The position numbers were made by a program, and so were the translations under genes. Below the pieces are notes generated by a model that saw only the letters and a list, made by a program, of their open reading frames with translations, was not told the origin of the DNA and did not search any database. From Chelatococcus sp. HY11 (GTDB lineage: Bacteria; Pseudomonadota; Alphaproteobacteria; Rhizobiales; Beijerinckiaceae): a stretch of DNA of 64,000 bases. This document shows positions 44,381 to 52,303 of the stretch, in pieces. The DNA lies in the NCBI RefSeq assembly GCF_018398335.1, contig NZ_JAHBRX010000002.1, forward strand, positions 124,001-188,000. The letters run 5' to 3'. The first letter of the stretch is position 1. Each line of letters opens with the position of its first letter.

Positions 44381-44473
44381 GACGCCAGGGCAGGTCCAGC
44401 CGCCGCGGACTTTCTGGGAAACAGGAATAGACGAGCAAATGATTGAATTTGCTCCGGAAACATAGGTTCAGCC

Positions 44474-45532
44474 ATGGCCGACATAAAGATCGACAAGATC
44501 GCCAAGACCTTCGGCGGGACGCGCGCGCTCGACGAGATCACGCTTGATATTGCCGACGGCGAGTTCATCGCGCTGCTCGGCCCCTCGGGCTGCGGCAAGA
44601 CCACGCTACTGCGCATCATCGCGGGGCTCGAGACGCGATCCGCGGGACGTGTGATCATCGGTGGACACGATATCAGTGACATACCGACACGCCAGCGCGG
44701 CCTCGCGATGGTGTTCCAGAACTACGCGGTCTTTCCCCACATGACCGTCTACGACAATGTCGCCTTCGGCCTGCGCATGCAGAAGGCGGGAGAGGCGCGC
44801 GTCAAGGCGCAGGTGGCGCGAGCCGCGGAGCTTCTGCACATCGAGCCCTATCTCGATCGCTACCCGGCCAAGCTTTCGGGCGGTCAACGCCAACGTGTGG
44901 CGGTGGCGCGGGCTCTCGCGGTCGAGCCGCCGGTGCTGCTCATGGACGAGCCTTTATCGAACCTCGATGCGCTGCTGCGCCTCGAAATGCGGGCGGAGCT
45001 GAAAGCCGTGCTGCGGCAGGCCGGGACCACGACGATCTATGTCACTCATGATCAGACCGAAGCCATGGGGCTTGCCGACCGGATCGCGGTGATGCACGGC
45101 GGCCGCATCGTGCAGATCGACAACCCAACCGCCGTCTACAGCCGGCCGCGCACCACCTTCGTCGGCGGGTTCGTCGGCAGTCCGCCGATGAATTTCCTGC
45201 CGGTGACCGTGGCCTCGGGCCATATCGCTCTGGACGGGCTGTCCCTCAGCGCGCCTCGGCAGCAGGGAGATTTGCTGGCCGGCATTCGCGCCGAGGACTT
45301 CACCTTGGGCGAGGCACAGGAGGGGCTTGCCTTCGAGGTCATGGTGGCGGAGCCGCTCGGCTCGCATATCCTCCTGACCGGCCGGTCGCGTGGACAGATG
45401 CTGCGCGTGGTCGCCCCGCCGGACGCTCACTTCCCGTCAGGCACCAAGCTTGGCCTGAAGCCTGACCCCAACCGCATCGTTTGGATGGATGCCGCCTCCG
45501 GTGAGGCGCTTGCACAAGAGACAGCAGCATGA
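44474..45532 (+). CDS. ABC transporter ATP-binding protein, MalK/UgpC type
   Basis: ATPase of 352 aa with Walker A GPSGCGKTT, signature LSGGQRQR, Walker B VLLMDEPLSNLD and VTHDQTE, followed from about residue 235 by a MalK-type regulatory domain (PPMNFLPVTV... LLAGIRAEDFTL). It energises the two permeases upstream and overlaps the hydrolase start by four bases. As a MalK-type subunit it could also serve the ATPase-less carbohydrate importer at 8682-11667, since such ATPases are known to be shared between importers; that is inference. Confidence 0.94.
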   Translation: MADIKIDKIAKTFGGTRALDEITLDIADGEFIALLGPSGCGKTTLLRIIAGLETRSAGRVIIGGHDISDIPTRQRGLAMVFQNYAVFPHMTVYDNVAFGLRMQKAGEARVKAQVARAAELLHIEPYLDRYPAKLSGGQRQRVAVARALAVEPPVLLMDEPLSNLDALLRLEMRAELKAVLRQAGTTTIYVTHDQTEAMGLADRIAVMHGGRIVQIDNPTAVYSRPRTTFVGGFVGSPPMNFLPVTVASGHIALDGLSLSAPRQQGDLLAGIRAEDFTLGEAQEGLAFEVMVAEPLGSHILLTGRSRGQMLRVVAPPDAHFPSGTKLGLKPDPNRIVWMDAASGEALAQETAA

Positions 45533-46791
45533 CCCGTCGCATTGATACCGCCGCCGCGCGCGATGTCCTCATCGCCAACGACCGGGGCGGTTACACCGTA
45601 CCGACCTCCCGGCTCTATCCGTTCCAGTGGAACTGGGACTCGGCCTTCGTTGCCATGGGCTGGGCGACCTTCGACGAGGAACGCGCCTGGCGGGAGCTGG
45701 AGCGGCTGGTCGAGGGGCAATGGGCGGACGGTATGGTGCCGCACATCGTCTTTCATGCGCCGAGCGACGACTACTTTCCCGGGCCTGATGTCTGGGGCAC
45801 GCATCATAGCCCGCCGACATCGGGCATTTCCCAGCCGCCGGTGCTGGCTAGCGCCGTCAAATTCGTCTTCGACCATGCGAAGGGCGCCGATGCCGCGAAG
45901 CGGGCGGAGGGACTGTATCATGCCGCGCTGGCTTCCCACCGCTGGTGGGCCATCGCGCGGGATCCCGAAGGCACAGGCCTCGTCGCCATCCTCCACCCGT
46001 GGGAATCCGGGATGGACAATTCGCCGGCCTGGGACGAAGCCTTCGCCCGCGTGCCGGCCGAGCCCAGGACGGAGATCCGCCGGCGAGACACGGCCCATGT
46101 GGGCGCGGCCATGCGCCCCCACGATGATGACTATCGTCGTTATATCCACCTCGTCGATATCTTCCGCGAGGCCGGCTGGGATGCCTCCGCTCTATGGGAG
46201 AAAGCGCCTTTCAAGGTCGCTGATCTCGCCATCAACGCGATCCTGCAGCGCGCGGAGCAGGATCTGGCGCATCTCGCCGAGCGCTTCGGGAGCGAAGCCG
46301 AGAAGGCGGAGATCCGCGCCCGGATAGAGAAGCGCGCCAGGGCGTTGAGCGCGCTCTGGAGCGAGGAAAGAGGCCTCTACCAGCCGCTTGACCTGATCTC
46401 CGGCGCCCGCATCGACGTTTCGACCTCGGCGGGTTTTCTCCCACTCTTCGCCGGCCTGCCGAGTGCCGACCAGGCCCGGCGCATGGCGGCGGAAATCGTG
46501 CGTTGGCGCGGCAAGGTCGCCCATGGGGTGCCGAGCACATCGCCGTTCGACTCGCGCTTCGAGCCGAAGCGCTACTGGCGCGGCCCTGTCTGGGGCGTCG
46601 TCAATTACATGATCGCCGAGGGGCTCGCCGCTTATGAACTGACTGAGGAGGCGGATGCGATCCGCGCCGACACGCGCGGCCTCATCAGCAGCCAGGGCTT
46701 CGCGGAATATTTTGATCCGACCACCGGCGAAGGCTTGGGTGGCGGGAGCTTCTCCTGGACCGCGGCGATCGCGCTCCTGCTGTCGCGATAA
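45529..46791 (+). CDS. GH63-type glycoside hydrolase (glucosyl-/mannosylglycerate hydrolase-like)
   Basis: A cytoplasmic (no signal peptide) 420-aa (alpha/alpha)6-barrel glycosidase. Motifs of the GH63/trehalase-like clan are clear: FQWNWDSAFVAMGW with the proposed acid Asp, HPWESGMDNSPAWDEAF, and FEPKRYWRGPVWGVVNYMIAEGL, ending EYFDPTTGEGLGGGSFSWTAAIALLL. At this length it resembles bacterial mannosylglycerate and glucosylglycerate hydrolases more than the much longer glucosidase-I enzymes. Overlapping the ABC ATPase gene (ATGA at 45529-45532), it most likely hydrolyses the imported glycoside. Trehalase-like or other alpha-glucosidase activity remains possible. Confidence 0.85.
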   Translation: MTRRIDTAAARDVLIANDRGGYTVPTSRLYPFQWNWDSAFVAMGWATFDEERAWRELERLVEGQWADGMVPHIVFHAPSDDYFPGPDVWGTHHSPPTSGISQPPVLASAVKFVFDHAKGADAAKRAEGLYHAALASHRWWAIARDPEGTGLVAILHPWESGMDNSPAWDEAFARVPAEPRTEIRRRDTAHVGAAMRPHDDDYRRYIHLVDIFREAGWDASALWEKAPFKVADLAINAILQRAEQDLAHLAERFGSEAEKAEIRARIEKRARALSALWSEERGLYQPLDLISGARIDVSTSAGFLPLFAGLPSADQARRMAAEIVRWRGKVAHGVPSTSPFDSRFEPKRYWRGPVWGVVNYMIAEGLAAYELTEEADAIRADTRGLISSQGFAEYFDPTTGEGLGGGSFSWTAAIALLLSR

Positions 46792-46833
46792 ACGACCGCG
46801 CCCAGCGTGCCGAATCTCATCCAGCGCCGGGTT

Positions 46834-47292
46834 TCATCCCGTCGCGGCCTGATAGGCGGTCAAAGCCGCGCGCAGATCGTCCGGAATAGGGCAGGGCTTG
46901 CGCGCGTCCATACCCGTCGTAACCGTCACGAAATGGCCGCGCACCGCCTCGCGGCCATTCTTCATCGCGTGCAGGGTGAGTCGATAGGATGAGCGGCCCA
47001 TCTCGGCGACAACCACCGCGACATCGAGCGCGTCGCCCATTTCGCTCGGTTGGAAGAAGTCGCAGGCCGCATGCGCATAGCCTAGCCCTATCCGACGGTC
47101 CCGGATAAAGAGCCGGTACGGCAACTGCAGCGCATCCGCGAACCAGTCCTCGATGACGCCGTTGAAGAGGTCGAAATACACCGGCGTATAGACGATGCCC
47201 GCCGGGTCACAATGGCTGAAGCGGATCGCGACACGCGTGTTCCATGTTCTCGGCGGCAGATCGTCAATGTGCAAGGGTATGGGACGCGGCAT
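46834..47292 (-). CDS. Acyl-CoA thioesterase, 4-hydroxybenzoyl-CoA thioesterase type
   Basis: Hot-dog-fold thioesterase of 152 aa. The 4HBT motif FSHCDPAGIVYTPVYFDLFNGVIEDWF (about residues 24-50) includes the catalytic Asp of DPAGIVY. Cytoplasmic, hydrolysing a CoA thioester. Last gene of the minus-strand operon that begins with the flavin monooxygenase, 6 bp after the ABC permease. It could release an acid at the end of the pathway or rescue trapped CoA. Convergent with the GH63 gene; no obvious terminator in the 42-bp gap. Confidence 0.9.
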   Translation of the reverse strand: MPRPIPLHIDDLPPRTWNTRVAIRFSHCDPAGIVYTPVYFDLFNGVIEDWFADALQLPYRLFIRDRRIGLGYAHAACDFFQPSEMGDALDVAVVVAEMGRSSYRLTLHAMKNGREAVRGHFVTVTTGMDARKPCPIPDDLRAALTAYQAATG

Positions 47293-47298
47293 TCCGAC

Positions 47299-48123
47299 CT
47301 ACACGGTTACGCTGTAGCGCTTCAGAAATGTGCGGGCGAAGATCCGCAGCAAGCGATCGCAGGTATAGCCGAGCAGTCCGAGAATGATAATGCCAACGAA
47401 GACCCATTCCGTGCGGCCATAGTTGCGCGCTGTCCAGATGAGCGCACCGAGCCCATCCTGCGCCGCCACGATCTCGGCGGAGACCACGGTCAGGAAGGAG
47501 TTGCCCATGGCGAGCCGCGCGCCGGTGATCATGAACGGCACAGTCGAGGGGACGACCACGGTCAGCAAGGTCCGAAGCGGGGACGCTCCCAGTGACGCGG
47601 CTGCGCGCAGGCGCAGCTCACTCACCGCCTGCACGCCGGCGATCATATTGACAACGATGATGAAGACCGTCGCATAGAAGATGAGCGCGACCTTGGATTC
47701 CTCGCCCGGTCCGAGCCAGATCACCGCCAACGTGATGAAGGCGATCGGCGGCACGAAGCGGAAGAACTCGATATAGGGCTCGAGCATCTCGCGGATGATG
47801 CGGAAATGCCCCATCAGGATGCCGAGCGGCACGCCGATGATGATGCCGAGGGCCCAGCCGCTGCCAATTCGCGCCAGCGAGGCGACAATGGACTTCGCGA
47901 GGGTGCCATCCTCCGCGAGCTCGATCGCCGCGGCCCAGGTGTCGGAGGGAGAGGGGAGAAACAGCGGCGAGATGTTGCTGCTCAGAATCTGCCAGATGAT
48001 GAGGCCGCCGAGAACCGCCGCAATGGCGATCGCCACCTGGCGAAATTCGGCGAGGCGCGCGAAGCTGCTGGTGCGCGGCGCGGCATTTGCCACATTCGCC
48101 GCTGCCGATTGCGACTGGTTCAT
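47299..48123 (-). CDS. ABC transporter permease, SsuC/TauC type
   Basis: Six-helix permease of 274 aa with the docking loop LRAAASLGASPLRTLLTVVVPSTVPFMITGARLAMGNSFLTVVSAEIVAAQDGLGALIW, diagnostic for the sulfonate/nitrate/taurine group. It overlaps its ATPase gene by four bases. The only SsuA/NMT1-type receptor in the window is at 57291, on the other strand 9 kb away, and is the likely partner. Confidence 0.93.
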   Translation of the reverse strand: MNQSQSAAANVANAAPRTSSFARLAEFRQVAIAIAAVLGGLIIWQILSSNISPLFLPSPSDTWAAAIELAEDGTLAKSIVASLARIGSGWALGIIIGVPLGILMGHFRIIREMLEPYIEFFRFVPPIAFITLAVIWLGPGEESKVALIFYATVFIIVVNMIAGVQAVSELRLRAAASLGASPLRTLLTVVVPSTVPFMITGARLAMGNSFLTVVSAEIVAAQDGLGALIWTARNYGRTEWVFVGIIILGLLGYTCDRLLRIFARTFLKRYSVTV

Positions 48124-48911
48124 GCCGTCTTCTCCCGCAAGCCCTGTTGGCGGAGAACCTTGCTGACTTCCTCGCCGATATCGTCCCGCAAATCACGGTG
48201 AATGGCGATGGCGCCTGGATCCGTCTCGTCACGGGGGTGAGGCAAGTCGATCGGGACGATCGACTTGATGCGCGCCGCAGGCCCCGTCGTCATGGTGAAA
48301 ACCCGATCGGCGAGGAGGATCGCCTCTCCGATGTCATGGGTGACGAAGACGATCGTCGAGCGCGTCGCCCGCCAGATCCGGTCGAGTTCGTGCTGCATGA
48401 CCTCGCGAGTCTGCGCGTCGAGCGCCCCGAAAGGCTCATCCATGAGCATGACGGATGGCTCGTTGACGAGCACACGAGCGATCTGCAGCCGTTGCCGCAT
48501 GCCGCCGGACAGTTCCGCTGGAAATTTATCGACGGCGTGCCCCAGGCCGACGAGCTCCAGATAGTATCGCGCGGCTTTGGCGCGCTCAGCCTTGTCGACA
48601 CCGCGGATGCGCGGGCCGTATTCCACGTTCTCGCGCGCTGTAAGCCATGGAAAAAGGGCATCGGAATTCTGGAACACCACGCCACGGTCGATGCCCGGCC
48701 CGCGGATTTGCTGGCCGCCCACCAGCAATCTACCCTCCACCGGGATGAACCCGGCGATGGCGTTCAGAAGCGTCGACTTGCCGCAACCCGAGGGGCCGAG
48801 CAAGCAAACGAACTCGCCCGCCGCGATCGACAGCGTGATGTCCGAGACAATCCTTTGTCCGGAAATTTGGATACCGACCCCCTCTAGGTCGATAGATGCA
48901 CCGGCAGGCAT
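48120..48911 (-). CDS. ABC transporter ATP-binding protein, SsuB/TauB type
   Basis: ATPase of 263 aa: Walker A GPSGCGKST, signature LSGGMRQR, Walker B VMLMDEPFGALD and VTHDIGE. The C-terminal 40 residues (RDETDPGAIAIHRDLRDDIGEEVSK) are the short tail usual for this group. The 88-bp gap to the cyclase upstream contains a TGCAATTGCA palindrome 54 bp before the start, so the transport genes may have an extra promoter within the operon. Confidence 0.94.
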   Translation of the reverse strand: MPAGASIDLEGVGIQISGQRIVSDITLSIAAGEFVCLLGPSGCGKSTLLNAIAGFIPVEGRLLVGGQQIRGPGIDRGVVFQNSDALFPWLTARENVEYGPRIRGVDKAERAKAARYYLELVGLGHAVDKFPAELSGGMRQRLQIARVLVNEPSVMLMDEPFGALDAQTREVMQHELDRIWRATRSTIVFVTHDIGEAILLADRVFTMTTGPAARIKSIVPIDLPHPRDETDPGAIAIHRDLRDDIGEEVSKVLRQQGLREKTA

Positions 48912-48964
48912 TCATGGCCTCCATTATCGCCGGCCGCGAGGACCGTAGGGCCGCTCGGAAACCG

Positions 48965-48974
48965 TGCAATTGCA
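48965..48974. promoter_or_regulatory. TGCA-WW-TGCA motif upstream of Ssu-type ATPase
   Basis: TGCAATTGCA, a perfect palindrome, 54 bp before the ATPase start. The same type of site stands before the FAD-oxidase gene and the acyl-CoA synthetase gene of this cluster, suggesting a shared regulator. Confidence 0.45.
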
Positions 48975-48999
48975 TATTTGTTCAAGCTTAAAGCATTGG

Positions 49000-49830
49000 T
49001 CAAGTGCTTGTCCCGGACACGTTCCGGCGATGTTGAACATTTGAGGCAACCTTCGGGCCAACGAGAGCGAGTACCCGCAAGGGGCTCCCGGACCCTTGCT
49101 GGATCTTGAGCGGAGCGGCGATGACAACTGCGCCGTGTGGCGGCAACCGATCGAGATTGGCAAGGCACTGCAAACCGTAGCGGCCCGCACCGTGCAGGTA
49201 GTGATGCGCCGGGTAGGGCGGCAGAAAGTCGGCGGCCTGGCCCGCGTCGGTGCCGATCGTCTCCGTGCCGAAGCCGAGAATGCCCCGTTCCTCCACCAGC
49301 CACCGCATCACATCGGCGTCCGGTCCCGGCGTATGCGGCCCGTCATCGCGGAGATTGGCGAAGGCGCGGCCGCTGCGCTTCGCCCAATCGGTCCGCAGCA
49401 GGACCCATGCGCCTGCATCGATACGGCCGTGATTCCTTTCCCAAGCCTCGACATAGCCGATGGTCAGCAGGAAATCCGCGTCCGCCGCCGCCTCGGCCGA
49501 GCAGTCGATGACAAAGGCCGGCGCCACCATGTGCCGGGTCGGCAAGGTGTCGACCGTATTGTCAGGCAACTGGCGCCCCGTCACCCAGTGGATGGGTGCG
49601 TCGAAATGGGTGCCGGTATGTTCTCCGACGGTGAAGTTGTTCCAGTACCACGCCGGCCCGCGGCCATCATAGCGCGATATCGTCTCCATCCGGAACGGCG
49701 CGCTCTGGCCGAGCTCCGGCGGCATCACGATCGTCGGGAAATCGGGCGTGAGGGTATGGGTGAGGTCCACAACCTCGACGGCGCCGCTCGCGATCGCGGT
49801 GGCAAGGGCAATCAGGTCAATGTCGCTCAT
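49000..49830 (-). CDS. Cyclase-family metal-dependent hydrolase (kynurenine formamidase-like)
   Basis: A protein of 276-290 aa with the cyclase-family core: VVDLTHTLTPDFPT near the start, the metal motif HTGTHFDAPIHW, and TDWAKR, GFGTETIGTDAG. These enzymes open amide, lactone or imide rings or hydrolyse formamides (kynurenine formamidase, isatin hydrolase, some lactonases), using a metal held by His and Asp of HTGTHxDxPxH. The ATG at 49830 is favoured; a TTG at 49872 overlaps the upstream gene. The C-terminal PPHGAVVIAAPLKIQQGSGSPLRVLALV is standard. Its place after a monooxygenase and a thiolase-like/DUF35 pair suggests ring opening or ester cleavage of an intermediate. Confidence 0.88.
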   Translation of the reverse strand: MSDIDLIALATAIASGAVEVVDLTHTLTPDFPTIVMPPELGQSAPFRMETISRYDGRGPAWYWNNFTVGEHTGTHFDAPIHWVTGRQLPDNTVDTLPTRHMVAPAFVIDCSAEAAADADFLLTIGYVEAWERNHGRIDAGAWVLLRTDWAKRSGRAFANLRDDGPHTPGPDADVMRWLVEERGILGFGTETIGTDAGQAADFLPPYPAHHYLHGAGRYGLQCLANLDRLPPHGAVVIAAPLKIQQGSGSPLRVLALVGPKVASNVQHRRNVSGTST

Positions 49831-49868
49831 CAACGCGTCTCTTGGTTGGTGGACGGCCCCGGGATCGT

Positions 49869-51131
49869 TCAAGCCTCGTTCGCGAGTTCCCGTTCCACGG
49901 CCTTGGGATTGGCCGTCAGCCTGTCACGGATATCGAGCGCGACGTCGCCGATGAAGGCGTCCTCGAGGCCGTTTTCCAGCGCGCGTACGATACCGGAGGC
50001 AAGCACGGACGGCGTCACTTTGGGCGGAGGGACGGCCTGGAACCACTCGGTTTCGAGCGGTCCGGAAAAGGCGTTGATGACGCGTATGCCGCCTGGTCGC
50101 AACTCGGCGCGCAGGCACTGGCTGAGTGACAGGGCGGCCGCCTGCGCGGCGGAATAGGCGCCCCAGGCTGGCCAGTTGACGAGCGCGAAGACCGACAAGG
50201 CATTGACCCAGGCCACGGCGCTATTGGCGCCGTCTGCTCCGCGGCTCATCATGACGGGGCCGAAGCTCCGGGCAAGCCGCATCAGGCCGAAATAGCACCG
50301 GTCCATCACGTCCTGAGCCATGACGGTCTCATCCCGGCCGATGACACCCCCGGGACGGACATGCTCGACGGTGTTGACGAGAATATCCGTCTTGGCGCCG
50401 AGGCTGGCGGCCAGCCGGTGCACCGAGATCTCGTCGCTCACATCGAGCGGCACGAGCTCGACCGCCGGAATGGAGCGTAGTGCATCCTCGCCGGGGAATG
50501 GCTTCCAGTCCTCCGCGATTCCGACGAAGACCTTGGCGGCGCCGGCCTTGACCAGGCTGCGCGTGACAGCCTGTCCCACCGCCCCGCGTCCGTCCGTCAC
50601 CAGCACGCGCCGAAATTTCGGGGAAGCCGTCAGTTCACGCAGCACGGGGTCGTCAGCCATGGCGGGCCTATCCGTTGGGGGCAGTGCTATCATCACCGGC
50701 CGTCCCCCCTTGTCGAGCTTGAGCGCGAGCCGCACGACCCCGCCCTCACGGCAGGCGCCATGAAGATGGGCGATGACACGCGGCCCGGCGTCGAGGACGA
50801 CGATACCCGTTCGCCAAGGGGCGCGCTCGCGGAAATAGGGCTCGCTCGGCACCTCGACGCTCGTCTCGCAAACAAGCCTTCCGCGTGGATCGACATCCCG
50901 CAACGCCAAGTCCGCGGACAGGCAGTGCCCGCAGGCGTCGCGGGGCGGATAGGCAACCGTGCCGCACTGCCCACACACTTGCAGGGCGAAGCGCCCCTCG
51001 GCGGCCGGCTTCAGCAGTCCGAGCGCCGTGCGGCTGCGCGCCTGCGGCGGCAGGAGCGGCTGCGGTGTGCGCAGAAGAGGGTTTTTGCGTCTCGGGGCCA
51101 ATAGCGGAGAGGGAGGCGAGCGATCCGTCAT
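49869..51131 (-). CDS. DUF35 OB-fold/zinc-ribbon protein fused to a degenerate SDR
   Basis: A 420-aa fusion. Residues about 45-155 are a DUF35 acyl-CoA-associated module: rubredoxin-like zinc ribbon with Cys53, Cys56, Cys67, Cys70 (CGQC and CGHC) followed by an OB-fold (LVCETSVEVPSEPYFRERAPWRTGIVVLDAGPRVIAHLHG). Residues about 170-415 follow a short-chain dehydrogenase fold, but all key motifs are altered: the glycine-rich loop is VTDGRGAVGQ, the NNAG position reads VNTVEH, and the catalytic Tyr-x3-Lys is YSAAQ, with the Lys lost. The SDR part is probably not a normal dehydrogenase. Overlaps the thiolase-like gene by four bases, matching DUF35 partners that bind thiolase-fold aldolases or synthases. 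Confidence 0.85.
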   Translation of the reverse strand: MTDRSPPSPLLAPRRKNPLLRTPQPLLPPQARSRTALGLLKPAAEGRFALQVCGQCGTVAYPPRDACGHCLSADLALRDVDPRGRLVCETSVEVPSEPYFRERAPWRTGIVVLDAGPRVIAHLHGACREGGVVRLALKLDKGGRPVMIALPPTDRPAMADDPVLRELTASPKFRRVLVTDGRGAVGQAVTRSLVKAGAAKVFVGIAEDWKPFPGEDALRSIPAVELVPLDVSDEISVHRLAASLGAKTDILVNTVEHVRPGGVIGRDETVMAQDVMDRCYFGLMRLARSFGPVMMSRGADGANSAVAWVNALSVFALVNWPAWGAYSAAQAAALSLSQCLRAELRPGGIRVINAFSGPLETEWFQAVPPPKVTPSVLASGIVRALENGLEDAFIGDVALDIRDRLTANPKAVERELANEA

Positions 51132-52303
51132 GACGACCTCGCGAGAATGGCGGCGCCGGACGCGAGCCCCCGGTCGTAGTTGATCATGCCGAAACCGGAC
51201 GCGAGGCCGTATTGCGCGCCTGGCACCTGGGTCGCTCCGGCGCTCCCCAGCAATTGCCGGATGCTTTCGACGAGGCCGAGATGACCGCCCGCCGCTCCGG
51301 CCTGCCCGACCGAGAGCTGGCCGCCGGAGGTATTATGCGGAAAGGAGCCATGGATCGTAAATTCGTGCGTCCGCACGAAATCCGGCCCTTCGCCCTTCGC
51401 GCAGAAGCCGAGATCCTCGAACTGCATCATCGAGATCACGGGATAGTCGTCGTAGGTCTGCACGAAATCGAGGGCGTCCGGGCCGATTCCAGCCATGGCG
51501 TAGAGCTCGTCCACATCCATTGCCCAGCCGCCGCGAATCTGGACGGGGTCGTCCGCGAAGGCGTTGTGGCGCTCGATAGTCGAGAGCAGGCGGACCGACG
51601 GCAGGCCAAAATCCCGCGCGGTCTCCTCGCGCATGACGAGAAAGGCTTCCGCACCCGCGCAGGGCATGACGCAATCGAAGAGATGGATCGGCTCGGCGAT
51701 CGGCCGCGCGGCCATATAGGCGTCCAGCGTCAGCGGCTTCTTCATGAGCGCGTGGGGATTGCGCAGGGCATTGTCGCGCTGGGCGACACAAAGCTTGCCG
51801 AAATCCTCCCGCCTAGCGCCGAAGAGGTTCATGTAGTTGCGGGCGATTAGCGCAAAGCTAGCGTTCGCGCCCCCCGCCCCATAAGGATAGACCGCGTCCT
51901 GCGAGAAGCGGCTGAAATGCGCGAGGAGCTGGCGAAATCCATCCACGCTGTTTGTGTCCCCGGCGACGCAGGCAACCACGTCGGCGTCGCCGGACTGGAC
52001 GGCGCGCGCCGCCCGGCGCAGCGAGACGATGCCGCTGACGCCGCCCATCGGCACATGGTCGAGCCAGCGCGGCGACAGGCCGAAATGCTGGGTGAGGCCA
52101 ATAGCCGTATCCGGCCCGATGCCGAAGCTCGCCAGACCGAAGCCGTCGAGATCGGTCCGCTGCAGCCCGCTCTCCGCGATGAGGGCGGCGAGCGCACGGC
52201 CAATCCACCAATGCGCGCTCTCGATGGAGTAACGCGCATAGGGCACCGTCACCGGCGTCGTGACGACCACGCCGTCATAAGGTTGCCGCCGCCCGCCGGT
52301 CAC
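51128..52303 (-). CDS. Thiolase-superfamily protein (Ltp/SCP-x-like) without catalytic Cys
   Basis: A 391-aa protein of thiolase fold, related to lipid-transfer/SCP-x-type acetyl-CoA acetyltransferase homologues (NTSGGQLSVGQAGAAGGHLGLVESIRQLLG). Where true thiolases have the nucleophilic Cys, this reads HVPMGGVSGIVSLRRA, and the second-half His of GHP is Gln (VGQAG), so it should not perform thiolysis. Relatives such as Ltp2 that lack the cysteine act as retro-aldolases when bound to a DUF35 partner; here a DUF35-bearing gene overlaps directly. It starts with a GTG that overlaps the monooxygenase stop. Proposed role: C-C bond cleavage of a 3-hydroxyacyl-CoA-like intermediate; inference. Confidence 0.85.
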   Translation of the reverse strand: MTGGRRQPYDGVVVTTPVTVPYARYSIESAHWWIGRALAALIAESGLQRTDLDGFGLASFGIGPDTAIGLTQHFGLSPRWLDHVPMGGVSGIVSLRRAARAVQSGDADVVACVAGDTNSVDGFRQLLAHFSRFSQDAVYPYGAGGANASFALIARNYMNLFGARREDFGKLCVAQRDNALRNPHALMKKPLTLDAYMAARPIAEPIHLFDCVMPCAGAEAFLVMREETARDFGLPSVRLLSTIERHNAFADDPVQIRGGWAMDVDELYAMAGIGPDALDFVQTYDDYPVISMMQFEDLGFCAKGEGPDFVRTHEFTIHGSFPHNTSGGQLSVGQAGAAGGHLGLVESIRQLLGSAGATQVPGAQYGLASGFGMINYDRGLASGAAILARSS

